A stretch of 64,000 nt of DNA, taken from the NCBI RefSeq assembly GCF_028554725.1, contig NC_071670.1:67369001-67433000 (forward strand). Direction: 5' to 3'. Made by a program: the position numbers and the translations under genes. The notes below the pieces were generated by a model. The model was not told where the DNA came from, did no database searches, and was given only the letters and a program-made list of their open reading frames with translations. Shown one piece after another: positions 23,721 to 35,560 of the stretch; within the stretch, counting starts at the first letter, position 1; the number at the start of each line of letters is the position of its first letter. The stretch is from Zeugodacus cucurbitae (taxonomy: Eukaryota; Arthropoda; Insecta; Diptera; Tephritidae).

Positions 23721-25994
23721 AAAATCAAAACAATTTTCACAATTCCATAGGGTTTATTCAGCGAAACTGACGGATTCCTTCGATCGTGGATCTTCTGAGC
23801 TCTTCCATTCAGATGTTTGTGCTTTGGTTTCGATGTCAGAGCCATAAACTCAACATTCATCGACAATTAATACCAAATTGAGTCAGTCAGTATCATAATT
23901 AACCTCATTTAACAGCTTCCGAATGTAATTGAGTACTTTAGGAAACCACAATGACAACTACTACAGTCAACATGTCAAGTATTTTGGAGGACTACACTAG
24001 TACTAATTGTTGTGGAAAGTATTATTATAAAGAAGAATTATTACTTGCCCATCAATATTACTGCATTAAGAGGAATCCTTGCACTTCCTTATTCCCAAAT
24101 ACCGCTTGATTAATCACCTACAAATTAGGCATTTTCACAACTTTGTCATCTGTGTGTTGTGAGCTGTAGTCGTCAGTGTCACTGTCACTGTCACTTAAAA
24201 TGACAGACAACAAAATATTTCGTGCATTTGTGTTGTAGTGCACGCATTGTTGAGACCTAACTTCAACATTTTTGGCGTTGACAGATTTATTAGGCCAGCC
24301 GCAAAAATCAACGAACAAAACGCTTATGGAATGTGCGTTCACAATTTTCGGACAATTCTCCAGACTGTTTGGTATGCAAAGCCTGGCATTTAACAATAAT
24401 TTAGTGCATTTGCTTGGCGTCCACTTGGCGGTGCGGGTGGTGGCGAACGCGAACGCACGCCACAAATGCACTTTTTTCCACTTAGCACACCGAAACCCGG
24501 AGATAATTCATTTCGTGCAGTTGCAGAGCCTGAGGGCGGCAGAGTGGGCAAACGGCTGGCGACCGGCGACGGTGTTAAAAGTCACTCAAAAGTATCTGCG
24601 GAACGTGACATTGCTACAAATTGCTCGCCTAACTGCACCGACCGGCCGCGCACCGTCCGTCCCGCGCCCAGCAAATATTCGTGAGTCCGCAGTCGAGTCG
24701 AGTGGTCGCACCTACAACGTGTTCATATGTATTAATGTGTGTTTGTGTGTGCCGCGTGCGTGCGTCCACCGTCCCTGCGCCGCCTGCGTCTTGCATTTCG
24801 CATTGAAAATTTTAATTTATTTGCTGGACGCGTTTGTTTTGCTTTGTGCGCATTAGAATTTCGTCTTGTTGTTGTTTGTTTTTAAGTGTTGTGATTTTTT
24901 TTTGTGAAGAAACAAGCTGAGAATTTCCTTTGCTACAACACAAAGGCAGGCAGTAAAAACAACAGCGTTGACAACAACACGAAACGCTCGTAAATTAAAT
25001 GCGAATTAAGGTGTGTGACTGAGTGATGGACATGAACGGGCGGGTGGACGCACGAATGGGCTGGCTAACGCTGGGTCCGCTGCAGTCGCTGCTGCTGCAA
25101 CTTGGCATGGGCCAAGGCGATACAAGATTTTGCACAAAATTGCACGAAAATGTACATTTCTATGCGCTTATGCTATGCGTTCGCAATGCGTTGCTGCGCT
25201 TCAACTTTGTTGTGTTCACAAGGTATGCCAAATGCCACACAGAAACAAACACACACATACACATACATACATATATGTATATGCATAGCATGCATTTGAT
25301 GTCCGTCTTGGCAGTCCGTCGTACTGTTCGGCTGCTTAAGTGGCAAGCCATTTATCATGCCACAAAATACCTTAACACATTTCGTTTCGGTTTTATGGTG
25401 CTCGTGTTCACATTCGCGTTGCTGCACTCATAATTCTAGTTCGTCTCGTGTTGCGCAATTGTTTCATGAATATTAAAGAGCTGATTTTAAAAGAATCTAA
25501 TGCCACATACTTCTATGAAGTCAGTAATTGTCATGTGACTTACTTCGACTCGGATAGTAAATTCGTATAATTCTTTGAGGGATTACATAACTGAGAAAAT
25601 AAAAAAATAATTTGAAGGTAATCTGGGTTCTAGCTTCTTAACTTCACATTATTTACACAACTTTGAGGGGGAGAGGTTCTCATCATAATTCGAAAATCCG
25701 AAATTGTCTTTGGAATGAGGTTCCGATTGTAGGCTGTTTAGTAAATAATTTTGAGCAAAACTAAGTCTGTTTTGGTTCCGTGGAAACGAGCAGACCCGAG
25801 ATATGATGTATTAGTCGGAAATTTAGACGATACAAATCCATTTTTCTGATAGTTTTCACGATCTATCATATTAATCTTACTATGAAAATTTGGAAAATAT
25901 TATTTCTACTAAACTGGGAATATTTTCTATCAACGTGGATATTATAACTTCATGTTTTTCTAGGTCTTTTGACCTACTTAGTTGAAGTAAGATA
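23721..25994. other. Intronic stretch with a large GC-richer island
   Basis: The first 400 bp and the last 550 bp are AT-rich and empty. 24118-25440 is the island described separately. No gene supported, although the longest open frame of the window (194 codons, 24272-24856) lies here. Confidence 0.55.
24118..25440. promoter_or_regulatory. GC-richer island, possible promoter/enhancer
   Basis: The longest repeat-poor, GC-richer block in the intron, with CGCACC/GCGCCC-rich segments at 24420-24800 and CA/GT simple repeats at 25245-25280. It contains open frames of 194 (24272-24856) and 136 codons (25023-25433) on the plus strand, but their peptides are low in conserved-looking motifs and overlap minus-strand frames. 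I take the openness to reflect GC content. An alternative promoter of pigs or a non-coding transcript is possible. Confidence 0.25.
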
Positions 25995-25995
25995 A

Positions 25996-26372
25996 GGGGT
26001 CATCCATAAATTACGTCACACGAATTTAAGGACTTTTTAACCCCTCCCCCCCTCCTTGTCACAAGTTGTCACATTTTGAACTAACCCATTTTCCAATTTT
26101 ATGGATTTATCATAAAATAAAAAACAAGTTATTCTATTTATTCTTATATTTATTGAATAATCTTTAATAAAATCAACATTTAGTTAAATATTATAGTACA
26201 GAGACAACGAATGACTAGTTAAGAAATAATAGATACTTAATTATGCTGCTGCGTGATCGGCGTGGTACAGAGCAGCCAGTCGTCTAGCACCCAGGAGCGC
26301 AGCAGAGCGGGAAACGAATGTGAATGATACCCTCCCCCCCTTCAAGGTGTGACGTAATTTATGGATGGCCTC
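25996..26372. mobile_element. 377-bp inverted-repeat MITE (ATCCATAAATTACGTCAC ends)
   Basis: Left end GGGGTCATCCATAAATTACG TCACACG; right end GTGTGACGTAATTTATGGAT GGCCTCT, its near-perfect inverse. CCCCTCCCCCC blocks lie just inside both ends. No coding capacity. Elements with these ends occur widely in insects. I do not remember the superfamily with certainty, and the flanks show no clear target duplication. Confidence 0.75.
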
Positions 26373-26846
26373 TAACACACAAAATGTCTCGACATGAAAA
26401 ATATGTTTACGAAATAGGTGTCAAGGTAGCTGCTACTCGGTGGTATGCCCTATTGTATAACACAATTTTGTTAAGTATAAAACATGGATCTATGGTAATC
26501 CATATATATATATACATATAAGTTAAAATTGAGAAATACGATTACTTCCTGTGAGCAGGTATCTTAAATTGAAAAGTTTAGGCTTTCCAAAGAGAAGATA
26601 ATACAATTATTTTATGTTTTCTTGTAGTGGTCAATCTATTGGTTAATGTTATGAAGTCCAGTAGGTAATATTACTGAGAATTTGTGCTACTGGCCCCTGA
26701 AAATTAAGACGATTCTGACGACGTTCTGATTATAAATAAGTGACTTATGGAAAATTTCAGCTAAATTAAAGGAAATCGGCTTTAAAAATTTGTTTAAATT
26801 TCTTTATGAAGAAGGAAAGAAAATTAAAGTCTTAACACTAAATGTA

Positions 26847-27100
26847 CGTGTTAAAAAAATAACGGGAATTGTAAAAAATAATTAAATTTCACTGGTTTGG
26901 AGACGTGAAATCGCTGAGTCAAAGACTAATCAAAAAATTAAGTTTGAGAAATGTTTCGACGATTGGAAGAAGCGCTGGCATAAGTACATAACATCGAAAG
27001 GGGACTATTTTGAAGACGACCACATTAATGTAGATACACGAATAAATATTTTTTTTTTCAAAAAGAAAAAACGAAAATTCCCGTTATTTTGTTACTGAAA
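26847..27100 (+). mobile_element. Deleted mariner copy M6 with transposase C-terminus
   Basis: Left end CGTGTTAAAAAAATAACGGG after a TA, right end ATTCCCGTTATTTTG. Only the last part of the transposase survives, plus strand: KFEKCFDDWKKRWHKYITSK, then GDYFEDDHINVDTRINIFFF. This matches the mariner C-terminal pattern FxDWKKRWHKCIxSxGDYFEGD. It gives the orientation of the family: the TTAATG (INV codons) insertion hot spot of its sisters lies near the end of this reading frame, and is empty here. Confidence 0.8.
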
Positions 27101-28014
27101 ACAAACTATGCATGTTGATATGTCTATTAAGCAATATTTGAAACATATTTTTGCGTGCAAGATATGACCCATTATTGAACTGTTGACATCTCAAAATTCA
27201 CTCGTGTACGTATTCACTTAACTGTATTGTTGTTTAAAAAATTACTACATAGAATTACCATAGGTTACCTCATCGAACTAACGAAATACGAATATTTGCA
27301 AAAATTGTCTACTCAAATAACTGGATTTGCATATAAAAATTACAAAAAAAACAACAAATTTTATATTTGCTGATGAAATTAAGATGACGCCGCGCTGATG
27401 TAGCCAGTTAAGTTGGCCTTTTCCACGGATGATCTCAGTGGTTGGTCGAACAAGTGAGTTCGCTGTTGTGTTTCATTTGCTTGGTTGGCGGTCGATTGCT
27501 AAACGACTTCATTACAGTGATTACAAAATGCTTACTAGCTGCAACAATGAGCACAGCAACAACGCGAAAAAATACAGCAAACAAAAATTCGATTACCAAA
27601 TGACACTGCGCACAAGTGTAAGCTTTGACAGTGTCGCACTTCAAATGCTATTTATATAAAATAAATTAAATAAAATTTAAGGTAAAAAAATACCGTTAGC
27701 TTGTCATTTGGTTGTCTATCAACGAATTGGTGAGACATTCAATCGGACGCAGTGACTAGTTGACATCGCACTTATTTTGCCAATTTGAAGCTGCTGCGCG
27801 GATTAGCGCGTGAAAATCACGCTGCAACTTAACATTTACAACTTAACAAGTGAACAATTACTAAGCAGCAATGGCAACATGTCCAGAGATGAGCATGGAT
27901 TTACAGTAGTGGTCACAAAAATGATTTCAGTAAAGAATTACAGAGAATAATGTAGATTGAAAATCAATATATTGTGGACCCAAATGGCTGTTGAATTTCA
28001 CTACTGTCGGATTA
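27101..28014. other. Intronic stretch without gene
   Basis: No repeat or coding match recognised. Confidence 0.65.
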
Positions 28015-28588
28015 TCGAAGTGTGTTCAGAAAATAACGGGAATTTTCGTTTTTTGAAAAACATATTTATTCATTATTCTACATTAATGTTGCCGCCTTTA
28101 AAATACTCGCCAATCGATATTATGCTCTTACGGCAATCGTCGAAATACTTCGCAATCATGATTTTTTTCTTAGCCTTTGGCTCTTTCGTCAATTATCATA
28201 TGATTGTGAAACGACGTTTCTTTGTGGTTCTCTTTATTTTTAAAAATAGGAAAAAGTCAAACGGAGTCATGCTGGCGAATATAGAGGCTGAGACATCGTT
28301 ACAGTATTGTTTTTGACCAAGAATTCAGGAACAAGCAACGAGGTGTGAGCTTTCAACACACGAAAACCAAACGTCAAGCTCATAAAAACTAGCGACTGCA
28401 ACAGACAAAATGAGCAAAGAATACCGCTGAAATTTTTATCGTATTTCGGAGGCATATATGTACATATGTATATAAACAAATTAAAGAAAAGATATTTTTT
28501 TTTGATAATTGGCTCCTTGAAAATAATGAAAATAATTGTATAACTGGAAATTTAAAAAAATCCCGTTACTTTTTGAACATATGGTTTG
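28015..28588 (-). mobile_element. Deleted mariner copy M2
   Basis: Left end TGTGTTCAGAAAATAACGGG; right end TCCCGTTACTTTTTGAACAT. On the minus strand the C-terminal transposase reads KKIMIAKYFDDCRKSIISIG then EYFKGGNINVE before a stop. The CATTAATGTTG site is intact, with no TTAA element inserted, so this copy is a useful empty-site reference. It is about half the usual mariner length, so internally deleted. Confidence 0.75.
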
Positions 28589-29479
28589 ACAGTTTTGTAA
28601 CGTTATTTTTTCATGCTTTGTATATTGATTGTCTCATTCCCTATCAGCACACATAATTATGCATGAAAGTTTTTAACTCAAATGTATTTCCTTCTTCCTC
28701 ATAAATATTAGACTTTAAGAATAATCTAAAGTCCATTTTTATGTTTTTTACATTGAGCTAACAACTTTTTCGGTAGCAACTTTAAAATAGTACTTTGGCA
28801 ATACAGTTTAATTTTTTATTGCCCTACAACTTTGCTTCCGCCGTTTTTTTTTTGTAAATTTAAGCCTTTTTTTTTGTATAAAAACGGTTACAAAAATGTT
28901 ATTCAAAATATTGGCCGTCGCTACCTACTACTTTTGACCATTATTTCTGGCAGCATGCGTATTCTGTGCAAATGTCGAGAATTCGACTCAAAAAGTGACA
29001 TTTTTAGTTGAGAATAAGTTTGGAGTACAAATAGATATCTACAAATATTTTGTTGGGTTAAAGTTGACACAAATGTCCAAGATCGATAAAAACGATTTAA
29101 TCGATTTAATCGACCAGTGATTGACCTAGAGACATCTATTGGTTGTAGACCAATATAATTTACAAATACTATTTTTCTGACACAGACAGCTATCAACTCT
29201 CAAAACGATCTCAATCTTTAAGAAACTTGTTTTTGACAAGCAAATTTTGAGATTTGTGTGTATTTTCCAATTAAAATTGAATTGAATATTTTCAAAGACT
29301 TCGAATTACCGTAGATTAGAATATAAACATTCAACCGATTGTGCTCAAATTTGATTGATCACTTCAATATTCGCTGGTGGTAACTTTTGTCTGACCACCA
29401 CTGTATTGCATACACTCTTTTGCCACACAGTTTTTTTATCAAAAAATATTTCAGTTTTTATGTGTTTATTATTTGGCAA

Positions 29480-30760
29480 CATCTGATTTCTTGCTGCTCC
29501 ATGTGCATAGCCGCTCGACACAGCGTGTGTGGGTTGCGCTGCACCACACCGCTCTACTTCGCTCCGTCCAGTTCAGCTGTTCGGCATCGCGTCGCCGCGG
29601 TGGTCGCAAATCGTTTTATGCTAATTTTTAATTTGACACAATAATTGCATCAAATGTTGCGTGTAAGCGAGTCTCCACAGCCAGTATGCAATTACATGCG
29701 CGTGCGCGAGTCTATGTGCGTTTGTGTGGAATTCGTGTACGTTTTAATTGTGCACAAAGGTAAACAAATGAAAAGTAGAGAAAAAAACAAAAAAACAAGC
29801 AAGTGCAAATAAATAAATCATACGCTAATATTTGTACATTTCACAAAAATATGTTTGCCGTTGATTGCTTTTTTATGCAATTTTTTATGAATTTTTGCAA
29901 GTTCAACAGCAGATGCCCGTAACTCACTGTTGGATTTTATTTGATGAAACTATTTTTATGTTTTTTTTTTATAATTTTTTTCGCATTTGCTCGCCATGGC
30001 ATGCGGCGGCGTCTGCGCTGAGTAGTGAATATTCAGCGAATGCGAAGTTTCGCCCGCGGCGCTACGCGAATCCCCCATCAATTGATGTTCGCTGTCGTCA
30101 TCTTTCACGCTTTTGCGATTTTTCTGCTGTCATTCGGTAATTGGCCGGTGGGCCTGTTGGCCATCACCACTTGCATGTAGCACACACTCGATCGCATTTG
30201 GCGACGGCGGTCTTCTTGGTCTTCTTACTTGGTCACATGATGATTTCGTTTTTGGTCTGTTCGTTTTCCCTCTCGTTTGAGGTGTGGCGGTGTGAGCGCT
30301 GGCGCTTTGTTTACATGTGGCTCAAGCGCAGAGACACGAGCAGACAATGGCTCACCATCCCGTTTTTTTGTCTTCATTCTAGCTGCGCTTGTCAGTTTTT
30401 GGCCTGTTTTTGCCGCGGCTTGTTTGCCTCCATCGCGTTCCGCGTTTGTTTGTCAATTCTTCTGCATTTGCTTACTTGTTGTTCTTGTTGTTGTTGTTGT
30501 TGTTTTCTTTTGCCTCTTTCATTCATTCATTAATCTTGTGCGTTGTATGGAATTTGTTAGGTCAAAAACGTGCCAGGCGGCATTGCGACTTGCCGCCCAA
30601 CAGCCACCATCACGTCGCGCTCAGCGCAGTCATCGCCAATCGTGCTGCAACTTCTGTCTGTCTGCTGCCGTTGACGTTTGTCGGCAACATTGCGAACGAC
30701 AAAACAGTGTTGCGCAATACATTTGCAGCGAAGCAAGAAGAAAACAAAAAATAAAATAAA
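29480..30760. promoter_or_regulatory. GC-richer island, possible regulatory DNA
   Basis: Repeat-poor, GC-richer block with GTTCAGCTGTTCGGCATCGC near 29567 and a (TTG)n run at 30485-30505. Three overlapping plus-strand frames (130, 160 and 121 codons at 30141-30759) compete with one another, and none resembles a known protein. Candidate enhancer or unannotated non-coding exon. Confidence 0.25.
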
Positions 30761-32179
30761 TTGAAACGCGAGGCGACATTATAAATGAATTCGCATGTAT
30801 TCCTGGTTTATTTCGCAGCGCAAAACCGAAAAAAAAATTTTATTGTTGTATTTGTTTATGTATGCTGTTATTATTTGTATATTAAATATTAATTTATTTT
30901 ATTTAGATATATTAAATACAATTTTGTTTTATTGTTTGAGTGAATTGTCGAACCATGATTTCTTAGGAGGTTCTGGATTAAAATCAAGCTTTGTTCTATA
31001 TCGCACCAAATTACATAATTCTTTTGTTTTCTCTGGATGTAAATTTAATGTTATTATTAAATAGCAAGTTGAATGACCCTCCTAAAAATCTTTCTTGCAT
31101 TCTTGGTACTCAACCCTTAAGTCTATTTCTTACAAATTTTCCGAAATATGCACAATGATCCTTTCAATATAAAGGAAATATATGTAATCTGTAGGTTTTA
31201 GTAGCACGCCCTGATTAAAATAGGTACGAGACCTCTGCTCGCCGAGTGGATATAACAGCCGAAAAATAACAATTCTTCTTTCTTGCTTTTCGAAGACTGG
31301 GAGAATAGTGGGGATATACCATTCGAAGCTCCATGGCAGCCTCAAGAATACGCGATCAATTAGCTAGAGAATTAGAGAATATGGACTCAGAATGCTGGGT
31401 GATTATATACATTACTGGAGGCTGCAGTCGATATCTCGACACCAGAAACGGATGGATAGGCTGATAACCTGTCAACCTTAAAACCGTCTCATCATATCTT
31501 GAGTTGATATTAAGACACAAAAAAGCGCCTTGTTCGAAAAAGTGAGATTCAAAAGCTTTTTGTCATGATCTCGCATTACAGAAGAAGGCGATGTAAGATG
31601 AGATGCAATGAGAAGTCACGTCTAGTTTTCAACGGGTTTTACTATCGAAATATTATCAAATATAGATAGGTAACATGAGAAAATCAATAGATTATCTAAA
31701 CATAAACCTAAAACTGTGAAATATTCGTCTAAAACTATACAATCCTCACAAATTTGGTAGAGTTATGAAAGATACAGTAATAGTCCGAAAGAAAGAAGAT
31801 TATAAAATAGATTATAGTCTAGATTTATTGTTAAATAAGAACGAGCTTTAATAACCTTTCAGAATTAATTATAATAATTTTTGTTTGCATTTCAATCACA
31901 CCCACATCAAAAATGTCAAATCACCGCAGAGATCTGATCGTGTAAAGCGCATTATCCACTTACTAAGACTAAACAAAAAATCTGCCAAAAGCTCGAGGTC
32001 AAAATCATTTAACCGAAATTCTTGCATAACCTGATATTTGCGGGTAATACAAAAATATCACTTTTAAAGCACACACACACACCCATAAACATATGTGATT
32101 TCGTATTTATAGCAACAAATTTGAGTGCACACTAGCTTACAGCCATTTGAGATGCAACACATTGCGCCGGTGATCATGT

Positions 32180-32960
32180 CTTAATTAATGCTCAGCAATA
32201 ATTAGACGAAGAAGAAGAAGTTGTTGGGGAAAACGAAGAAGCAGAAGAAGGAGGGGGTGTAGCACCAAACTGACGAGGTGCACGAAGATAATTTGTTAAG
32301 TTAATAGAGATTGCAGCAACAACACTTGCTGCCATTGGCTGCAGCGCCGACATGCGAGTGCTTGATGGCAGCAATTTGTTGCTCATTGCACCAAACAGCT
32401 ATATAAGCACCAACAACAACAACATCATCAACAATCGTTGACAAATGACAGCATGCGAACGATAGTGATGCAGTCAACAAGGCAACAAACACCGGCCGTC
32501 GGTCACGACTTCTTAGTCAAAGGAGTGACTAAAATGAATGAGTTGGTGGAATAACAACAGCAACAGCAATAACAACAACAAAAGGTAAATGCAACACAGC
32601 TGCAACATGTTGGCAATTATGGCTGTCGCCTCGACAGCCTGTCAATAAATGGCTGCTGCACAAACAGTGGCAAGTCTTATGGCACGTGTTGCAATCAGCA
32701 ACCGATAAGCGCGCTCCACACTGTGTTCAATCTCAATCTCCTTCGTGTTTTTCACTTTTAATTAAAAAATTTGCTCTAATTTCTCACAAATTTCCGACGA
32801 ACAAATTAAATGTTTGTTTCTATGTTGAATGTTGTATGTTGCGTTCACTTCGTTCTACCGGCGCAAATGTGGCGTGTTAATGTTAATTGTGGCGACATTG
32901 ACAGCTGTCAGTGTTTGTCAACTAAGGTTTCCGCTCTCTCGTTTACTCTTTCTTTTAGTT
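32180..32960. promoter_or_regulatory. CAA/CAG-rich, GC-richer island
   Basis: Contains GAAGAAG, CAACAACAACA and CAGCAACAGCAA runs and few AT tracts, typical of fly cis-regulatory or untranslated DNA. No coding frame supported. Confidence 0.25.
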
Positions 32961-33229
32961 CTCATATGGAGGTAAATTGATTTGCGAGGTTTTGATTGCT
33001 CTGAGGTCAGTTTGAATTTGTAGAACAAATTCTTACTCCGAAGAGATACGAGTATAGCACTCAAATTACCATAGTCGGAACCAGAAGGAATTCGGATCTA
33101 CATATATCAGACCTAGGACTACAGCAGCATTCTTTATGTTAATGACCGGACACCAGAATCCGAAGGAGTCCGGATTTATGTCAGTCCGAGGGATATTACT
33201 AAAGAATCATTTAAAAAAACATATTTTGG

Positions 33230-33600
33230 AAACTCTTAATTTGTAAGTGCTTCTGATTGGTATATATACCAGTAGACTGAGAACACCATACAATAACTAC
33301 TGTAGAAGCTGCCAAGAAGTAGTAGAGGAGGAGACTATAGCACATCTTGTATGTGGATTCAACGCAGTGCACAGAAAAAGAAATACAACGATCGGCCTCG
33401 GAAGTTGTATTGAATAACTTTATCAAGACCACAGGATGCTTCAGAGAGGACGTGGTAGTTCCGGTGGTGTCCACTAGCAACATTCGGTGGGTGTTGCTTC
33501 AAAAGAAATATAAGCGTTTAATTATTCCAATTTAACACCAATGATTTGACAGGTTCTAAGAGAGCTCTATCGAAACCCATCGCAACTATAGTTAAATCTA
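33230..33600 (+). mobile_element. Jockey-like LINE 3' end
   Basis: The plus strand reads RLRTPYNNYCRSCQEVVEEE then TIAHLVCGFNAVHRKRNTTI and, after stops, ...LYQDHRMLQRG.... The CxxC...E-E-T..HL-C arrangement is the C-terminal zinc knuckle of Jockey/R1-type LINEs (CRSCxEExEEETxxHLLC). Two or more stops downstream indicate decay. Confidence 0.65.
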
Positions 33601-35099
33601 AAAAAAAAGAAAAAGCTCAGACGTCTTGTTGCCAATTTGCAATCGCCTGGAATGCTGTCTGCCATTGCGCCAATTTTAATTGCCACTTTATGCTTTTGTG
33701 CAACCGCTGACGTTGTCGACGCATTCGCACATTGAACTCGTATTCTTAAAATACGTCCCTATGTATGTTCTTGAATTCGCAAAAGATTTACATATATACT
33801 GGTACGTATGGTTACATTTGAGCTTTTGGCGCCAGCAAGAGCAGCGCCCAACGTCGCCAGCTCGTCGTCAGCCACCAGCATCCGTCACAGTGTTGCATTT
33901 AGTCATGCTGGAGGCCAATGGCAAAGCCATTTAACCAGGCGCGTCGTCATGGGTGCTCTGTCGGTTGGGTGCGTTGCTGTGTGCCGCCCCCGCCACTTTT
34001 GTGTATATGTTTACAACTATGAGCACTTAAAGCGAGAGGCACTTTTGAGTGAGTTATATGAAAAAATATTTGTTGTTTGAATATGTGAGTTTTCGAAAAA
34101 GTAAAATGACAATATAGTACTTGGCTATAAAATTCTTTAGGAGTAGAACTCGCATATAATCGGTGCACAATAAAAACAACAATGTTCCTCGATAAATGAG
34201 TAATATGACTTATTAATATGGACTTATCACAAGAAAGAATGTACAAGTATAATGCACGCAGACGCTATAAAACCGAATTTCCGCGATTAGCGCATTCCAA
34301 TACACTACTTAGGCACATAATCTTATACACAATGTATTCATGTCTGAAAAAATATATACAATTTTGTAACATTTTTTTATGTTTGCATGAATCCAATCGC
34401 GACCGACAAAGCTTGATGCGTCGAGCCGTTTATAATTTTTCTTTTTTGTTGAAATGCTTTCGCAATTCTTAACTAATTTATGATTTGAGGGTCTCAGACA
34501 ATTTTAAGTAGAACTGCGGCAATTTAGTGCTGTCGGATTTTGTCAAATTTGCACACAAAGAAGGAAATCTCAAACTGTGCAGCTGGGGTTTTTAATCTAC
34601 TTAAATTGCAAAAACAAGAATTATAACAATAACAAATTAAAGTAATGAAATCAAAAATATAAATAAAAATGCAATAACACAGCAAGAGTTGTTGTGTTCG
34701 GCAGTTTTTACTTTTGATAACAGTGACTTACAGCCAGCTTCAATGCGTTGAATTTTATGACTCAAAATGACGGTTATTTTCTAAGTTATTGGAGCAGTTA
34801 AAAAAATTGTTGATAAATTAGCACAAAGAAATTATTGTTGGTGGTTTTGAAATAAATAAATAATTATCTGTTAAAAGAAATACCAAAGTAAAAACATATT
34901 TCTGATTAAAATAAATAAAATAATAATTTTCAGAATATAAAAAAAATTAAGTAATTGCTAATTGTATGATTATTAGCTAAGGCATTTGAGTATTCAATTT
35001 AAAAAGTTATTAAAATTTAAATACAGTTCTCCAATAAAAGTTCACGATAAAACTAATTCTTTGCACAGAAAACATGGTATAGAAGGGCTACAGGTTAAT
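33601..35099. other. Intronic stretch without gene
   Basis: A GC-richer patch at 33640-34010 overlaps competing short frames. The remainder is AT-rich. No element recognised. Confidence 0.6.
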
Positions 35100-35560
35100 A
35101 TAAAAATGGATCACTTTTGGGTCAAAAACCATATCTCAGGAACTGCTAGACCAAACTCGGCATTCTTGACATTCTGATTTTACGCATGGAAAATAGGCGA
35201 AATTGGTTCAACAACGGCTACATCTCACAATTTTGGATTCCATTTGATTCGTTCACTTGACAATATAAAAATCAATTAAGAATAATCAAACTGAATAAAA
35301 CTTTGCAGTATAGGAGACATCGCTCACTAAAATTGTCTAAATCGGACTATAAATTTTTAAAGCCCTCCTATATTGCACATGAAGACCTCAGTACTTATGG
35401 ACACTCTTTTACCGAAAATATTGGTAAAATCTCTAAGATATTTTATAGAAATTCGGAGAATATATTTTACTTGTAATAGTAGGCCCTGAGCCAAAATTTT
35501 TCAATAAAGAAATTGCGAGAGTATAAAATGTTCGGTTATACCCAAATTTAGCCTTTCCTT
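35100..35560 (-). repeat. Dispersed repeat R, fragment R2
   Basis: Minus-oriented fragment of the 1.2-kb repeat. It has TTTTGGGTCAAAAACCATAT CTCAGGAACT, GGATTCCATTTGATTC and the end GCGAGAGTATAAAATGTTCG GTTATACCCA. The half with the CCACGCCCAC boxes is missing. Confidence 0.65.

Larger units (their letters stand above)
28589..33229. other. Intronic stretch with two GC-richer islands
   Basis: Islands at 29480-30760 and 32180-32960 are described separately. 30780-32160 is AT-rich with nothing recognised, although a weak frame at 31320-31440 (DSECWVIIYITGGCSRYL) could be a further retroelement scrap. Confidence 0.55.

Noticed and set aside
24272..24856. 194-codon plus-strand open frame, longest in the window
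   Set aside because: GC-richer sequence lowers stop frequency. The peptide has no recognisable domain, competes with other frames, and ends in CA/GT simple sequence.
30141..30759. Three overlapping plus-strand frames of 121-160 codons with hydrophobic stretches
   Set aside because: All three plus-strand frames are open over the same DNA, and the apparent membrane segment comes from a (TTG)n run.
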